A stretch of 64,000 bases of DNA from Dysgonomonas hofstadii (GTDB taxonomy: Bacteria; Bacteroidota; Bacteroidia; Bacteroidales; Dysgonomonadaceae): the NCBI RefSeq assembly GCF_014196915.1, contig NZ_JACIEP010000010.1, forward strand, positions 92,746-156,745, given 5' to 3'. Position numbers and translations under genes: made by a program. The notes beneath the pieces are model-generated. The model saw nothing but the letters and a program-made list of their open reading frames with translations. It ran no database searches and had not been told where the DNA came from. Of the stretch, positions 8,607 to 17,957 are shown one piece after another; within the stretch, counting starts at the first letter, position 1; every line of letters starts with the position of its first letter.

Positions 8607-8742
8607 AATAAATATTTCCCCATAAAAATTATCTATATTCAATCGATTGAAAAAAGTGCTATTTATTACACTGTTTATGAACACTAACTCGTATTTTTAT
8701 GTTCATATAATGTTTTTTAATACCACTAAAAACTTTAAGCCC

Positions 8743-9870
8743 ATGAAGATACACGAATATCAGGCCAAAAACTTGTTCTCATCTTATGGCATTCCTGTCG
8801 AAAAATATGTGCTGTGCAACCTTGCCGGAGAGGCAACTAAAGCATATGACGATATGGCTATGCCACGGGTAGTAGTAAAGGCACAGGTACTTACCGGAGG
8901 ACGCGGGAAGGCCGGAGGAGTCAAGCTGGCGAAAAGCCGTGACGATGTCACCCTATATGCCGGTTCCATCCTCGGGATGACAATTAAGGAATACACAGTA
9001 GAAAAGATCATTGTCAGCGAAGCTGTGAATATAAGTTCGGAATACTATGTGAGTTTTGCCATCGACCGCAACTCTAAGTCGGCCATTCTGATGATGAGTG
9101 CCGAAGGAGGTATGGATATAGAAGAAGTAGCAGCCACCACTCCCGAAAAGATCTATAAATTTCCTATCGACCCGCTGATAGGTATTCCCGGTTATCTGGC
9201 ACGTAAGTTTGCCTTCTATTTGTTTAAGGACGTTGCACAGGTAAACCAGATGGCTTCCATATTACAAAAGCTGTATAAATTGTTTGTCGACAAAGATGCA
9301 TCGCTGGCTGAGATCAATCCGCTGGTACTGACCGGCGAAGGAAACCTGATCGCGATAGATGCCAAGATGACATTCGACGACAATGCCCTGTATCGTCAGC
9401 CGCAGATACATGCACTATTCGAACCTACCGAGGCTGAAAAGGTAGAAGCTTACGCAAAAGAAAAAGGTTTCAGCTTTGTGCATCTCGAAGGAGAGATCGG
9501 CTGTATGGTGAATGGCGCTGGACTGGCTATGGCTACGATGGATATGATAAAACTGTATGGCGGCCGGCCGGCCAACTTCCTCGATATAGGCGGTAGTTCC
9601 AATCCCAATAAAGTGATAGATGCGATGAACCTGCTACTCAAAGACCCGGATGTAAAAGTAGTGTTGATCAATATATTCGGTGGCATCACCCGTTGCGACG
9701 ATGTTGCTTCGGGCCTGCTCACCGCTTTCAACCAGATAGAGACGGATATCCCTGTTGTGGTTCGTCTTACAGGAACCAATGAGAGAGAAGGACGCGAGAT
9801 GCTGAAAGGCACACGCTTTAAGGTAGCCGAAACTATGAGTGAGGCGGTACATATGGCAGTAAATAATTAG
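8743..9870 (+). CDS. sucC: Succinyl-CoA ligase, beta subunit
   Basis: The ATG at 8743 gives 375 residues starting MKIHEYQAKNLFSSYGIPV, the standard SucC N-terminus. An upstream in-frame start at 8647 would add 32 residues unlike the family. ATP-grasp features are KAQVLTGGRGKAGGVK and the metal-binding AEINPLVLTG. The C-terminal CoA-ligase domain has FLDIGGSSNP and INIFGGITRCDDVA. It forms the nucleotide-binding half of the TCA-cycle enzyme that interconverts succinyl-CoA and succinate, which in Bacteroidales also feeds the succinate/propionate route. sucD follows after a 68-bp spacer. Confidence 0.96.
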   Translation: MKIHEYQAKNLFSSYGIPVEKYVLCNLAGEATKAYDDMAMPRVVVKAQVLTGGRGKAGGVKLAKSRDDVTLYAGSILGMTIKEYTVEKIIVSEAVNISSEYYVSFAIDRNSKSAILMMSAEGGMDIEEVAATTPEKIYKFPIDPLIGIPGYLARKFAFYLFKDVAQVNQMASILQKLYKLFVDKDASLAEINPLVLTGEGNLIAIDAKMTFDDNALYRQPQIHALFEPTEAEKVEAYAKEKGFSFVHLEGEIGCMVNGAGLAMATMDMIKLYGGRPANFLDIGGSSNPNKVIDAMNLLLKDPDVKVVLINIFGGITRCDDVASGLLTAFNQIETDIPVVVRLTGTNEREGREMLKGTRFKVAETMSEAVHMAVNN

Positions 9871-9931
9871 CAAATTCGAAAATTAAACTAAATACATTTG
9901 CTAATTTTCAAATTACCGAATTTTCAAATTG
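9871..9931. repeat. AT-rich TTTGCTAAT spacer repeat between sucC and sucD
   Basis: The spacer consists of AGCAAATTCG-AAAATTA..., then TTTGCTAATTTTCAAATT and further TTTTCAAATT units, forming an imperfect palindrome. The same words fill three spacers inside the phage module (20893-21028, 21985-22088, 22643-22738). Confidence 0.8.
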
Positions 9932-9938
9932 AGTTATC

Positions 9939-10811
9939 ATGAGCATACTTATAAATAAATCGACACGATTGATAGTACAGGGAATTACCGGACGCGACGG
10001 TAGTTTCCATACACAAAAAATGAAAGAATACGGCACCGATATAGTCGGAGGCACTTCGCCAGGAAAGGGTGGGATAGAGGTACATGGCGTCCCTGTATTC
10101 AATACTGTATATGAAGCCGTGGAAAAGGCAGGAGGCAATACCTCCATTATCTTTGTACCTGCGCGCTTTGCCGCCGATGCCATTATGGAAGCCGCCGATG
10201 CCGGTGTAAAACTCATTATATGCATATCGGAAGGAGTGCCTACACTGGATGTGATAGAAGCATACCGCTTTGTGCAAATGAAGGGCGCTATGCTGATAGG
10301 GCCTAACTGCCCCGGGCTGATGTCGCCCGGTAAGAGCCTGGCAGGTATACTTCCTGCGCAAATCTTCAAACAGGGCAATATCGGCGTTATCAGCCGTAGC
10401 GGCACGCTTACCTATGAAGTGGTTTATCAGCTTACAGCAAACGGAATGGGACAATCCTCTGCCGTTGGCATGGGAGGCGATCCTGTGGTGGGGCTTTATT
10501 TCCGTGAATTGCTGGAAATGCTGCAAAACGATCCGGAGACTGATGCTATAGTAATGATCGGCGAGATTGGGGGTAATGCCGAAGAACAAGCCGCCGAATA
10601 TGTCAAGAATCATGTGACAAAACCTGTTGTGGGCTTCATTGCCGGACAGGCTGCACCTCCGGGTAAGCAGATGGGGCACGCGGGAGCTATTATATCGAGT
10701 GGTAGCGGTACGGCAGCCGAAAAGATCGCCGCCTTGGAGGCCGCAGGCATACAGGTTGCCAAAGAACCATCTGAAATACCTGTAATGCTAAAGGCTAAAC
10801 TGGGTAAATAA
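9939..10811 (+). CDS. sucD: Succinyl-CoA ligase, alpha subunit
   Basis: A 290-residue protein of standard length. The N-terminal CoA-binding Rossmann domain begins [27 protein letters not shown] marks the linker, and the C-terminal ligase domain carries [12 protein letters not shown] with the phosphorylatable His247. Together with SucC it forms succinyl-CoA synthetase. It is the last gene of the sucCD pair and is followed by a terminator shared with convergent aspA. Confidence 0.97.
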   Translation: MSILINKSTRLIVQGITGRDGSFHTQKMKEYGTDIVGGTSPGKGGIEVHGVPVFNTVYEAVEKAGGNTSIIFVPARFAADAIMEAADAGVKLIICISEGVPTLDVIEAYRFVQMKGAMLIGPNCPGLMSPGKSLAGILPAQIFKQGNIGVISRSGTLTYEVVYQLTANGMGQSSAVGMGGDPVVGLYFRELLEMLQNDPETDAIVMIGEIGGNAEEQAAEYVKNHVTKPVVGFIAGQAAPPGKQMGHAGAIISSGSGTAAEKIAALEAAGIQVAKEPSEIPVMLKAKLGK

Positions 10812-10827
10812 GGGTATAGTATAAAAT

Positions 10828-10874
10828 AAAGAAACTCCGGGATTTGAACGATCAGATCCCGGAGTTTCTTTTAT
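10828..10874. terminator. Bidirectional terminator between sucD and aspA
   Basis: The arms GAAACTCCGGGAT and ATCCCGGAGTTTC are flanked by A-rich sequence on the left and T-rich sequence on the right. It lies between two convergent genes and can serve both. Confidence 0.9.
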
Positions 10875-10889
10875 TTTAAGATATTTATA

Positions 10890-12278
10890 TCACCTTACCC
10901 CTGTCATATTTTCAGGGTTCAGTATCTTGTCCAGTTCTTCTTTCGATAATACGCCTTTTTCCAGCACCAGCTCATATACGCCGCGTCCTGTTTCCAAGGC
11001 TTCTTTTGCTATTGCTGTGCTGTTGTTGTAGCCAATGTATGGGTTCAGTGCAGTTACGATGCCGATACTATTCATTACGAGGTCTTTGCAATGTTCTACA
11101 TTTGCGGTGATGCCATCGACACAGTTCGCACGGAAACAGTCGATAACATTCGTCAGCAGATTTTGCGATTCCAGTATGCTGTATGTGATCACAGGCTCCA
11201 TCACGTTTAGTTGCAGTTGTCCGGCTTCAGCAGCCATCATCACTGTCAGATCGTTACCCATCACCTTGAAGCAGGTCTGCGATACTACTTCAGCTATCAC
11301 AGGGTTTACCTTACCCGGCATAATCGATGATCCTGCCTGGCGTGGAGGAAGGTTTATCTCATATATTCCACAGCGTGGCCCCGAAGTGAGTATGCGGAGA
11401 TCATTCGCCATTTTAGACAATTTGGTGGTCAGTCTCTTCATAGCCGAAGAGTAAGCCACAAAAGCACCTGTACTGGAAGTGGCTTCCACCAGATTTGTAG
11501 CCGGATAAAACGCATATCCTGTTATTTTGGCTAAAATGCCGGCACAAAGCCCCGCATAACCCGGGATGGCATTCAATCCTGTTCCTACTGCAGTTGCTCC
11601 CATGTTTATCTCGAGGCACTGGTTGGCATTGTATTTCAGATAGTCGATCTCTTTTTCTAAGGTAGCGGCATAGGCATCAAATTCCTGTCCCAAAGTCAAA
11701 GGAATAGCATCCTGTAGATGCGTACGTCCCATTGTTATCACATGGGCGAATTCTTTTCCTTTGTTTTTCAGCGAATCCACCAGTTTTTGCAACGCTTCTG
11801 TGAGTTTTTCGTTATAGAAGAGGATACCCAGCTTCACTCCTGTGGGGTAAGCGTCATTTGTGGACTGCGAAAGATTCACATGATCGTAGGGAGAGCAATG
11901 CTCATATTCACCTTTCTTATATCCCATTCCTTCCAAAGCGATGTTTGCCACCACCTCGTTTATATTCATATTGGTAGAAGTACCTGCCCCGCCCTGAAGC
12001 ATATCGCTGGGAAACTGGTCGAGGTATTCTCCTGCGATAATCTTTTTACAGGCTTCCACAATGGCTTCTTCTGTCTTGTTATTCATTGCTCCCAACTGAC
12101 AATTCGCTTCGGCTGCAGCCCATTTGACATAAGCAAGCGCTTTCACAAATTCGGGAAAACGGGATAGCTTTGTCCCCGAAATGTTGAAATTATTCATAGC
12201 TCTCTGAGTATGAATGCCATAATACGCATCGGCAGGAACATTTAAGTCGCCAATTAAATCATTTTCAATTCTGTTCAT
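10890..12278 (-). CDS. aspA: Aspartate ammonia-lyase
   Basis: A 462-residue protein of the fumarase/aspartase superfamily. It starts MNRIENDLIGDLNVPADAYYG, has the substrate loop signature GSSIMPGKVNPV and the TSTNMNINEV and HVNLSQSTNDAYPT motifs. The latter favours aspartase over argininosuccinate lyase. It converts aspartate to fumarate and ammonia, supplying fumarate for anaerobic respiration (established for Bacteroidales). A class II fumarase is the main alternative, but the N-terminal DLIGDLNVPADAYYGIHTQRA matches aspartase better. It is convergent with sucD. Confidence 0.93.
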   Translation of the reverse strand: MNRIENDLIGDLNVPADAYYGIHTQRAMNNFNISGTKLSRFPEFVKALAYVKWAAAEANCQLGAMNNKTEEAIVEACKKIIAGEYLDQFPSDMLQGGAGTSTNMNINEVVANIALEGMGYKKGEYEHCSPYDHVNLSQSTNDAYPTGVKLGILFYNEKLTEALQKLVDSLKNKGKEFAHVITMGRTHLQDAIPLTLGQEFDAYAATLEKEIDYLKYNANQCLEINMGATAVGTGLNAIPGYAGLCAGILAKITGYAFYPATNLVEATSSTGAFVAYSSAMKRLTTKLSKMANDLRILTSGPRCGIYEINLPPRQAGSSIMPGKVNPVIAEVVSQTCFKVMGNDLTVMMAAEAGQLQLNVMEPVITYSILESQNLLTNVIDCFRANCVDGITANVEHCKDLVMNSIGIVTALNPYIGYNNSTAIAKEALETGRGVYELVLEKGVLSKEELDKILNPENMTGVR

Positions 12279-12488
12279 AATGTGTCAATTTGTAAACTGT
12301 TAACACTAATTTTTACTAAAAATAAAGACTTCGAATTTACAAAATGATTTTCTCATTACATAATATTTAATGAAAGAAAATTTAAAGAGGCTTTAAAAGT
12401 AAATTCACATGATTTATAATCAGATGCGGATTGTTATCAAAATCGGACTCAATTATCTATATAACAAAAACCAATAAACAGAGTAGAT

Positions 12489-12983
12489 ATGGGACAATTA
12501 CCTTTAATTAACGAGAAGCTGTTTAAACAGCATTCGCCTGTTACGTCGAGCACCGATATAACAGAGTTTATTCCTTATATACATATAGCGCAGGAACTGC
12601 ATATGTTGGAAATACTGGGACAACCGCTGGCCGAAGAACTGAGCGGGCAAATAGAGACAAATAGCCTGACACCCGAAAACAGCGAACTGATACTTAAAAT
12701 CGCACCGGCATTATCTTTTTTTGCTGTTTATCAGGCGTTACCGTTCCATTGGGCCACAATTGTGAATAAAGGAATTACCATACGTGAAAGCGAAAACAGC
12801 AAGGGTGTAGATATAAAAGATCTTGCGCAGCTTCGCCTGTGGATAAAGAACGACGCCGAAATACTGAAAAAACAATTAATCACTTACCTCGAAAAGAACC
12901 GTGATAAATATCCATTGTGGGCACCTGCTGATAAGTACGAAAACGAAGAAAAATTTGACAGTGGATTTTATTTCAGGAAGTAG
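12489..12983 (+). CDS. Orphan phage protein, DUF6712-like (head-tail adaptor candidate)
   Basis: A 164-residue protein containing TDITEFIPYIHIAQELHMLEILG, an internal ALSFFAVYQALPFHWATIVNKGI segment, and the C-terminal YLEKNRDKYPLW. This arrangement matches from memory the DUF6712 family, which in Bacteroidota prophages follows the major capsid gene. There is no signal peptide or membrane segment. Here it stands alone between aspA and a host DUF4230 gene, 6.7 kb from the capsid module at 19.7 kb and in the same direction. It has its own terminator. The family call is from recall of the pattern and the role is inferred. Confidence 0.65.
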   Translation: MGQLPLINEKLFKQHSPVTSSTDITEFIPYIHIAQELHMLEILGQPLAEELSGQIETNSLTPENSELILKIAPALSFFAVYQALPFHWATIVNKGITIRESENSKGVDIKDLAQLRLWIKNDAEILKKQLITYLEKNRDKYPLWAPADKYENEEKFDSGFYFRK

Positions 12984-13001
12984 AAAACATTTATCAGAAA
13001 A

Positions 13002-13034
13002 GGATGGCAAAAGGCCATCCCTCTTTCTTTTTTA
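13002..13034 (+). terminator. Terminator after the DUF6712-like gene
   Basis: GGATGGC-AAAA-GGCCATCC forms a stem-loop followed by CTCTTTCTTTTTTA, 18 bp after the stop codon. Confidence 0.85.
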
Positions 13035-13036
13035 TA

Positions 13037-13110
13037 CAAAAAAAGAAAAAGGTCACGATATCACATCGCAGACCCCTTTCAACCTTAACACAAACTTTAC
13101 AAAACTATGC
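13037..13110 (-). ncRNA. Candidate small RNA or leader with terminator (motif copy 1)
   Basis: Read on the minus strand: TAGTTTTGTAAAGTTTGTG, then TTAAGGTTGAAAGGGG, an imperfect hairpin (AAGGGGTC...GACCTTTTT) and a T tract (TTTTTCTTTTTTT). A closely similar string occurs on the minus strand at 40283-40376 and more weakly at 46431-46490. No open frame lies inside. It could be a short transcript or a leader remnant. Confidence 0.4.
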
Positions 13111-13189
13111 ATATATAACAATGCATTTTCGAATATGTTTTATTAAAATAGCTTATAAAATACTAAATTTGAAATTTTGGTTTTTATCG

Positions 13190-13798
13190 CTATTTTCTAT
13201 CTTCTTTATAACCTCCATGCCTGAAAGTTATGAGCACATGTTTGAATCCCATAGCCTGTAAAATGGGCCGCAGCAGTGTGACTGCATTTTCACGGCTTTG
13301 CTTGTCTATATCGAGCTTTACGGCTTGTTCTCTCAGATGGGTCTCAGCTGCGCGATAGGCTTCGTCCACAACTTCCGATGTATCCCAGAATCCGTATTGG
13401 ATATTAAATATCCGCGATTTTGAATGGTCTATTTTTGTGTGGCAAATTTCAGGAGCCGGCAATTGCAAACGTATGGAATCGCCGGAGGTATAAATATCTT
13501 CGGGACGCAACCGGGTGAGATCTATGCATCCGATGACCTCACCTGACACTACCAGCGCTGTTTTGGCATTTGGTAACCATCGTCTGACTTTTTTATATTC
13601 TACTATGTCCTGTATACTTAATTTCACTACTTCCAGATTGCCCAGACTCTCTATTTTTTCCACAATCATATTGTGCGAAATCTCCACCTTGCTCTCCCCG
13701 GGGCTTCTGGTGAAAACAAACATCAGCAGCATACCTGTGATAATGCCTGAAATAAGTATCAGAAGGCCTGACCTTTGTTTTACTCCAACTCTACTCAT
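13190..13798 (-). CDS. DUF4230-family membrane-anchored protein
   Basis: A 202-residue protein with one N-terminal transmembrane segment (about residues 11-30, LLILISGIITGMLLMFVF). The soluble part contains VVSGEVIGCIDLTRL and an amphipathic helical stretch around VVDEAYRAAETHLREQAV. The pattern matches DUF4230, a family common in Bacteroidota with no established function. It has a single-pass inner-membrane topology with the bulk outside the cytoplasm (inferred). No operon partner: the next gene on this strand starts about 1.8 kb upstream. Confidence 0.8.
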   Translation of the reverse strand: MSRVGVKQRSGLLILISGIITGMLLMFVFTRSPGESKVEISHNMIVEKIESLGNLEVVKLSIQDIVEYKKVRRWLPNAKTALVVSGEVIGCIDLTRLRPEDIYTSGDSIRLQLPAPEICHTKIDHSKSRIFNIQYGFWDTSEVVDEAYRAAETHLREQAVKLDIDKQSRENAVTLLRPILQAMGFKHVLITFRHGGYKEDRK

Positions 13799-14404
13799 GT
13801 GTAATTTCTTGTTTTGTAGATTACAAAAGTACGTAAATCTTCATGCCACACCAAACAGAGACCATACAGGAGAGCTGTTTCTCACGTTTATAAATATACT
13901 TTATTATAAATTAAGAGCTTGCAATGCGTTTATCGCATTGCAAGCTCACATATGAGGTTTCGCACCTCAACTGCGAAGTTCTATATAGTTGGTTAAGGAT
14001 GGAAGGTGGCTCTATTTTATTCAGATTACCCCTGTACACGCGAAAACCTGCAATAAGAAATACTGCAAGTTTTCATCCTGTGTTGTGAAGCCTGAAGAAG
14101 GCGTTGATTGAATATTTACCTAATGCCTAATACCTAGGGAATATCTTAATTAAACGCCGCCATGTAATATTGTTTTAGCAGACTAGTTTGTCTGTTGTTT
14201 ACCGTGTTATTTTCTTCTCATCCAAATTTAATCAAATTTATAGTACAAATAACGCACTACGTGTTAAAAAAACACATTAGTATTTTCTTTTTTTGAAAAA
14301 AATGGAGAGGTGTTAGGTATATAGGTAACCAGATTCATTGATGATTCCTTAAAATGATTCTTATTTTATCGGTTTCAGAAATAAAACGCAGAATCAGGAC
14401 ATAT
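13799..14404. other. Intergenic region with palindromes, no gene
   Basis: A 606-bp gap. It holds a perfect 14-bp stem at 13915-13947 and a weaker AAAACCTGCA...TGCAAGTTTT pairing near 14042-14072. Beyond that it is AT-rich sequence. No open frame has a plausible start or composition, and no tRNA or IS end was recognised. Confidence 0.6.
13915..13947. repeat. Perfect 14-bp inverted repeat
   Basis: GAGCTTGCAATGCG and CGCATTGCAAGCTC flank a TTTAT loop. No T tract follows on either side, so a terminator role is doubtful. It may be a protein-binding site or a dispersed repeat. Confidence 0.7.
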
Positions 14405-15616
14405 TTAGTACATATACAGGGCAACTGACATACCGGCGTCACTGTGTTTGAGAAAGGTTTCGAAAAAGAGGTTTACATTTAACCCTTTAAAAATGCTTTT
14501 GCTGTTTCCGAAGTAGAAATTTCTGGAGATAGCAAATTTATAATCTATCCTGTCTTTAAAGAAAGAGGACTCTCCTGCAATCGTAATGAACGGAAGCGAT
14601 GAGGTGATGGCTGACGTATAAACTCCCGCCTGAGTGCTTTCTGCATTATAAATATCTGTGCCTAACGCAGCTGAAAAATATTTGAAAGTCAGGCCGTAAT
14701 TTATTTTATGAGTTCTCGATACCGTTTGTCCGTTCTCTATATAGTGAAGTCGCCGTTGTCTGTAGTTGTACCACAGATAGTCGGTCGCTTTTCCCCCTTT
14801 TCTGACAAAAATATTTGTTTTAGCACCTAATATCGAAAAATCATAAGAGCCATTTTTTCCGAAACGATGTATTATTCTTAAACCCGCATTCAATTTAAGG
14901 TTTCCCAAATATGTGATATTTGTAACGGCTTCGTAGCCATAAGGCATGCGCAAAGATCCTGAATAACCAACATGGTAGTTGATTGGTATATAGCAGGTTG
15001 TGATCATTCCTCCAGAAGTGTAACATCCTCTGCGTGGCAATGTTTTCTTATATGCGTCATACTTATCCCTTAATGAAAGTAATCTGGATAATTCGTTCAC
15101 AAAATTTTGAACCAGCAATGCTTCGGGCAAAGAATCTTGTGATGTAGGCGTCCAGTACCATTTGTACCAATACTTTTCTTTATCTGCATGTTCTATAGTG
15201 TAGGTTATTCCGTCAAAACCCTGTTGCCACCCTTTAATATTTCTGGAAGAAGCTAAGTTCAGTATTCCTGAATCATTTATAGTATGGTATGCTTTTTCAG
15301 CTAAATATGTGGGTATAGAATCTTTTCGAAAAATCCTCTGTTTGTTATAATCTTTATCTAGTTTATATATATAATTGATAAGCGCCCCACTTATTATATC
15401 TTCATTTTTACAGATTTCTACTATCTGTCCCATATTTTCGAAACGAAAATTAAAGTCGTCGTTAGTCCTGGTGAAATCCGGCAAACCTGCCTCTTTAGAA
15501 AATGAGTCATTGCGTTCTTCCCAAAATATAGTATCTCCCAGTATCTGCTTGTCTTGCGAAAATAACATCAGTGCAAACAAAGATGAGATACAAAAAAGAA
15601 TTAATCGGTTCTTCAT
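14405..15616 (-). CDS. Secreted hypothetical protein with barrel-like C-terminus
   Basis: A 403-residue protein with a Sec signal peptide (KNRLILFCISSLFALMLFSQ) and no lipobox. The N-terminal 200 residues are mixed and carry no recognised motif. The C-terminal 200 residues alternate hydrophobic and polar residues in short strands (GSLRMPYGYEAVTNITYLGN, LKLNAGLRIIHRFG, FKGLNVNLFFETFL) and the protein ends ALYMY. An outer-membrane barrel or surface-associated protein is possible. I do not recognise the family. It is divergent from the MBL-fold gene at 15722. Confidence 0.75.
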   Translation of the reverse strand: MKNRLILFCISSLFALMLFSQDKQILGDTIFWEERNDSFSKEAGLPDFTRTNDDFNFRFENMGQIVEICKNEDIISGALINYIYKLDKDYNKQRIFRKDSIPTYLAEKAYHTINDSGILNLASSRNIKGWQQGFDGITYTIEHADKEKYWYKWYWTPTSQDSLPEALLVQNFVNELSRLLSLRDKYDAYKKTLPRRGCYTSGGMITTCYIPINYHVGYSGSLRMPYGYEAVTNITYLGNLKLNAGLRIIHRFGKNGSYDFSILGAKTNIFVRKGGKATDYLWYNYRQRRLHYIENGQTVSRTHKINYGLTFKYFSAALGTDIYNAESTQAGVYTSAITSSLPFITIAGESSFFKDRIDYKFAISRNFYFGNSKSIFKGLNVNLFFETFLKHSDAGMSVALYMY

Positions 15617-15721
15617 CGTAAAAGAATTTGTTTCAGGTCATTATACGAAGATAATAAATAATCCAAATATCGAAGTTTTTGGTATAAAATTTGTAATAAA
15701 ACAATTACTAATAAATTAGAA

Positions 15722-16849
15722 ATGAATCTGTCTAAAAAAGCAAAGAAGAGAATGTTGATAATAATATCTATAATAGCTATTATTGTAATAGCAGTATTAA
15801 CCTTTTTGCATTCGTCGCGTTTCGGGAGCACTCCCAGTGGCGAGCGCAAAGCAAAGGTAGAAGCTTCTGCAAACTACAGGGAAGGAAAATTCCAGAACCT
15901 GAGTTACACCCCGCAGTTAACAAGCGACAAGAATTATGTGGCAACGATGGCCGATTTCCTGTTTGGTGAAAAAGAACGGCTGACACCTGCCGGGGAATTA
16001 CCTGTCGTAAAAACTGATTTATTGAATCTGGACAAGGATAGAGATATACTTGTATGGTTTGGCCACTCGTCCTATTTCATGCAGGTGGATGGCAAACGTA
16101 TGCTGGTAGATCCTGTCTTCAGCGAAGCGGCATCGCCGGTATCATTTGTTAATAAGGCATTTAAAGGGACGAACGTTTATAAGCCGGAAGATATACCCGA
16201 TATTGACTATCTTTTTATCTCGCACGACCATTGGGATCATCTCGATTATCCTACCGTCGAGGCATTAAAAGACCGTATAGGGAAAGTTATTTGCGGATTA
16301 GGTGTGGGTGAGCATTTCGAGTCATGGAATTTTGATAAGGACAAGATAGTGGAACTGGACTGGAATCTGGATACGGTTCTTGATGATGGTTTCAAAGCAG
16401 ACTGTCTGCCTGCACGTCATTTTTCGGGCAGGGGGCTTTCTCCTAACCAGTCTTTGTGGGTATCTTTTATGCTGCAAACGCCTACGATGAAGATATATAT
16501 AGGCGGCGATAGCGGTTACGATACGTTTTTTAGCCGGATAGGAGAAAAATATGGCGAGATCGATCTGGCCATTCTCGAAAACGGGCAGTACAACGGCGAT
16601 TGGAAATATATACACATGTCGCCCGAAGAGACAGTAAAGGCCGCTAAGGATGTACATGCCAAAAGATTGCTGCCTGTGCACAACTCGAAATTCGCACTGG
16701 CTTATCATGCATGGGACACACCATTGATCGATGTGACTGAGGCCGCAGCAAGGGAAGGTCAACCGGTTATAACACCCATGATGGGCGAGGTGGTCAACCT
16801 GAAAGACATTACCCAGCAGTTCCGGCAATGGTGGGTAGGAATAGAGTAG
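15722..16849 (+). CDS. Metallo-beta-lactamase-fold hydrolase, NAPE-PLD/UlaG-like
   Basis: A 375-residue protein anchored by one N-terminal transmembrane helix (residues about 12-28). The metal site is FISHDHWDHLDYPT (HxHxDH). Other metal ligands probably include the His in LPARHFSGRG, the Asp in IYIGGDSGYD and a late His in LLPVHNSKFA. The ARHxSGRG and GGDSGYD motifs place it with membrane-associated MBL-fold hydrolases related to NAPE phospholipase D. The substrate is unknown. It ends one base before the palindromic element that separates it from the convergent protease gene. Confidence 0.88.
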   Translation: MNLSKKAKKRMLIIISIIAIIVIAVLTFLHSSRFGSTPSGERKAKVEASANYREGKFQNLSYTPQLTSDKNYVATMADFLFGEKERLTPAGELPVVKTDLLNLDKDRDILVWFGHSSYFMQVDGKRMLVDPVFSEAASPVSFVNKAFKGTNVYKPEDIPDIDYLFISHDHWDHLDYPTVEALKDRIGKVICGLGVGEHFESWNFDKDKIVELDWNLDTVLDDGFKADCLPARHFSGRGLSPNQSLWVSFMLQTPTMKIYIGGDSGYDTFFSRIGEKYGEIDLAILENGQYNGDWKYIHMSPEETVKAAKDVHAKRLLPVHNSKFALAYHAWDTPLIDVTEAAAREGQPVITPMMGEVVNLKDITQQFRQWWVGIE

Positions 16850-16850
16850 A

Positions 16851-16953
16851 GCCCCCTCTGGCTCCCCCAAGGGGGAGAAATTGTAACCGATATTATTTAC
16901 TAAAAACTTTTCGCGGCTTGCCATAAACTCCCCCTTGGGGGAGCCAGAGGGGG
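16851..16953. repeat. Palindromic element, CCCCCTCTGGCTCCC family (copy 1)
   Basis: Near-perfect inverted arms GCCCCCTCTGGCTCCCCCAA... (16851-16877) and ...TTGGGGGAGCCAGAGGGGGC (16929-16953) flank a 50-bp AT-rich centre. The element fills the whole gap between two convergent stop codons and could fold as a bidirectional terminator. Related copies are at 23302-23376 and 39611-39823. Confidence 0.9.
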
Positions 16954-16955
16954 CC

Positions 16956-17792
16956 CTACTTCTCCATATAAGCAGGATAAACGATAACTTCCTGCTTTTT
17001 GTTCTTATTAGGTATCATCCACCGGATATCTTCGTCGCTGAATCCCATTTTGCGGGCAAAGTTATCGATGTGCAATCCTGCTTTTATATGAGGCGAATAC
17101 AGCATTCTTATTGCTTTTTTCTCCTGCTCCGATAAATAATACGGTTGTGCCAGAAAGTCTTTTATCGCTTCCTGTGAAGAAAAATACTGAGGTATTACCG
17201 AACGGCCTATTGTCAGGTAATAAGAATACATATTGATGGGGTGATCTAGCCCGAGGGCATGCTCAAATTCGTGCAAAAGAGTCTGGCACTGGTTGCCGCA
17301 CCCGGCATATACAATGGCAAAATCGATGCTCCACGAAAAGCGGCTTTTGCTGTTGATTTTCGAAATTCCGTTCACATATTTCGGTTTGGGTACATGGTGC
17401 GGCTTCGACGATTTCACATGTGTCACGTTCCGGTACACATGCAGGTTGCCGTCTTTGCGTACACGCTCTATTTTCAGAGGTGCGATCAATGGTGCCAGCA
17501 GGCTGATAATGGAATCTACTTCATCTATGGCCCGTTTGTCAATCTCACCTATATTTTTTATTTCCACCTTTATATCTTTGGTCCACTTACGGATGCGCAC
17601 GCCATCGTCGGCAAAGGCAATATCACAAAACAGGGCCAGTTCTTCTATTGTAAATCCCGATTCTATAAACTTTTCCGAATTGAAGTCGTTGGCACTTCGT
17701 ATTGCCGCATTCTCGTAGTAGAACGACGCCAGTCCCGATGCTGCGAGCAACAGGAGGAGGGTTAGTGTGCCATATTGCAGAAACTTTTTCAT
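16956..17792 (-). CDS. Secreted metzincin-type zinc metalloprotease
   Basis: A 278-residue protein with an N-terminal signal or anchor helix (LTLLLLLAASGLASF). The catalytic zinc motif LLHEFEHALGLDHP fits HExxHxxGxxH of metzincins (matrixin-like) and lies at about residue 172. The preceding WSIDFAIVYAGCG is typical of the strand before that helix. A methionine turn is likely in INMYSYYLTIG. The C-terminal 60 residues contain LSEQEKKAIRMLYSP. The substrate is unknown. It is convergent with the MBL-fold gene. Confidence 0.82.
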   Translation of the reverse strand: MKKFLQYGTLTLLLLLAASGLASFYYENAAIRSANDFNSEKFIESGFTIEELALFCDIAFADDGVRIRKWTKDIKVEIKNIGEIDKRAIDEVDSIISLLAPLIAPLKIERVRKDGNLHVYRNVTHVKSSKPHHVPKPKYVNGISKINSKSRFSWSIDFAIVYAGCGNQCQTLLHEFEHALGLDHPINMYSYYLTIGRSVIPQYFSSQEAIKDFLAQPYYLSEQEKKAIRMLYSPHIKAGLHIDNFARKMGFSDEDIRWMIPNKNKKQEVIVYPAYMEK

Positions 17793-17957
17793 GCGCTTCG
17801 GGGTATTAGAGTTTCTATTTTTTTAAGGCTTTTGTATTTTATAGAGGAATTGGAAGCGGAAATTCCATAAATGAAGGTAAGAAATTTTTACGGGAAATAA
17901 ATATCCGCCCCTGATATCATGATCGAGAGGCGGATAAATTCAGTAGATTAATTATTG

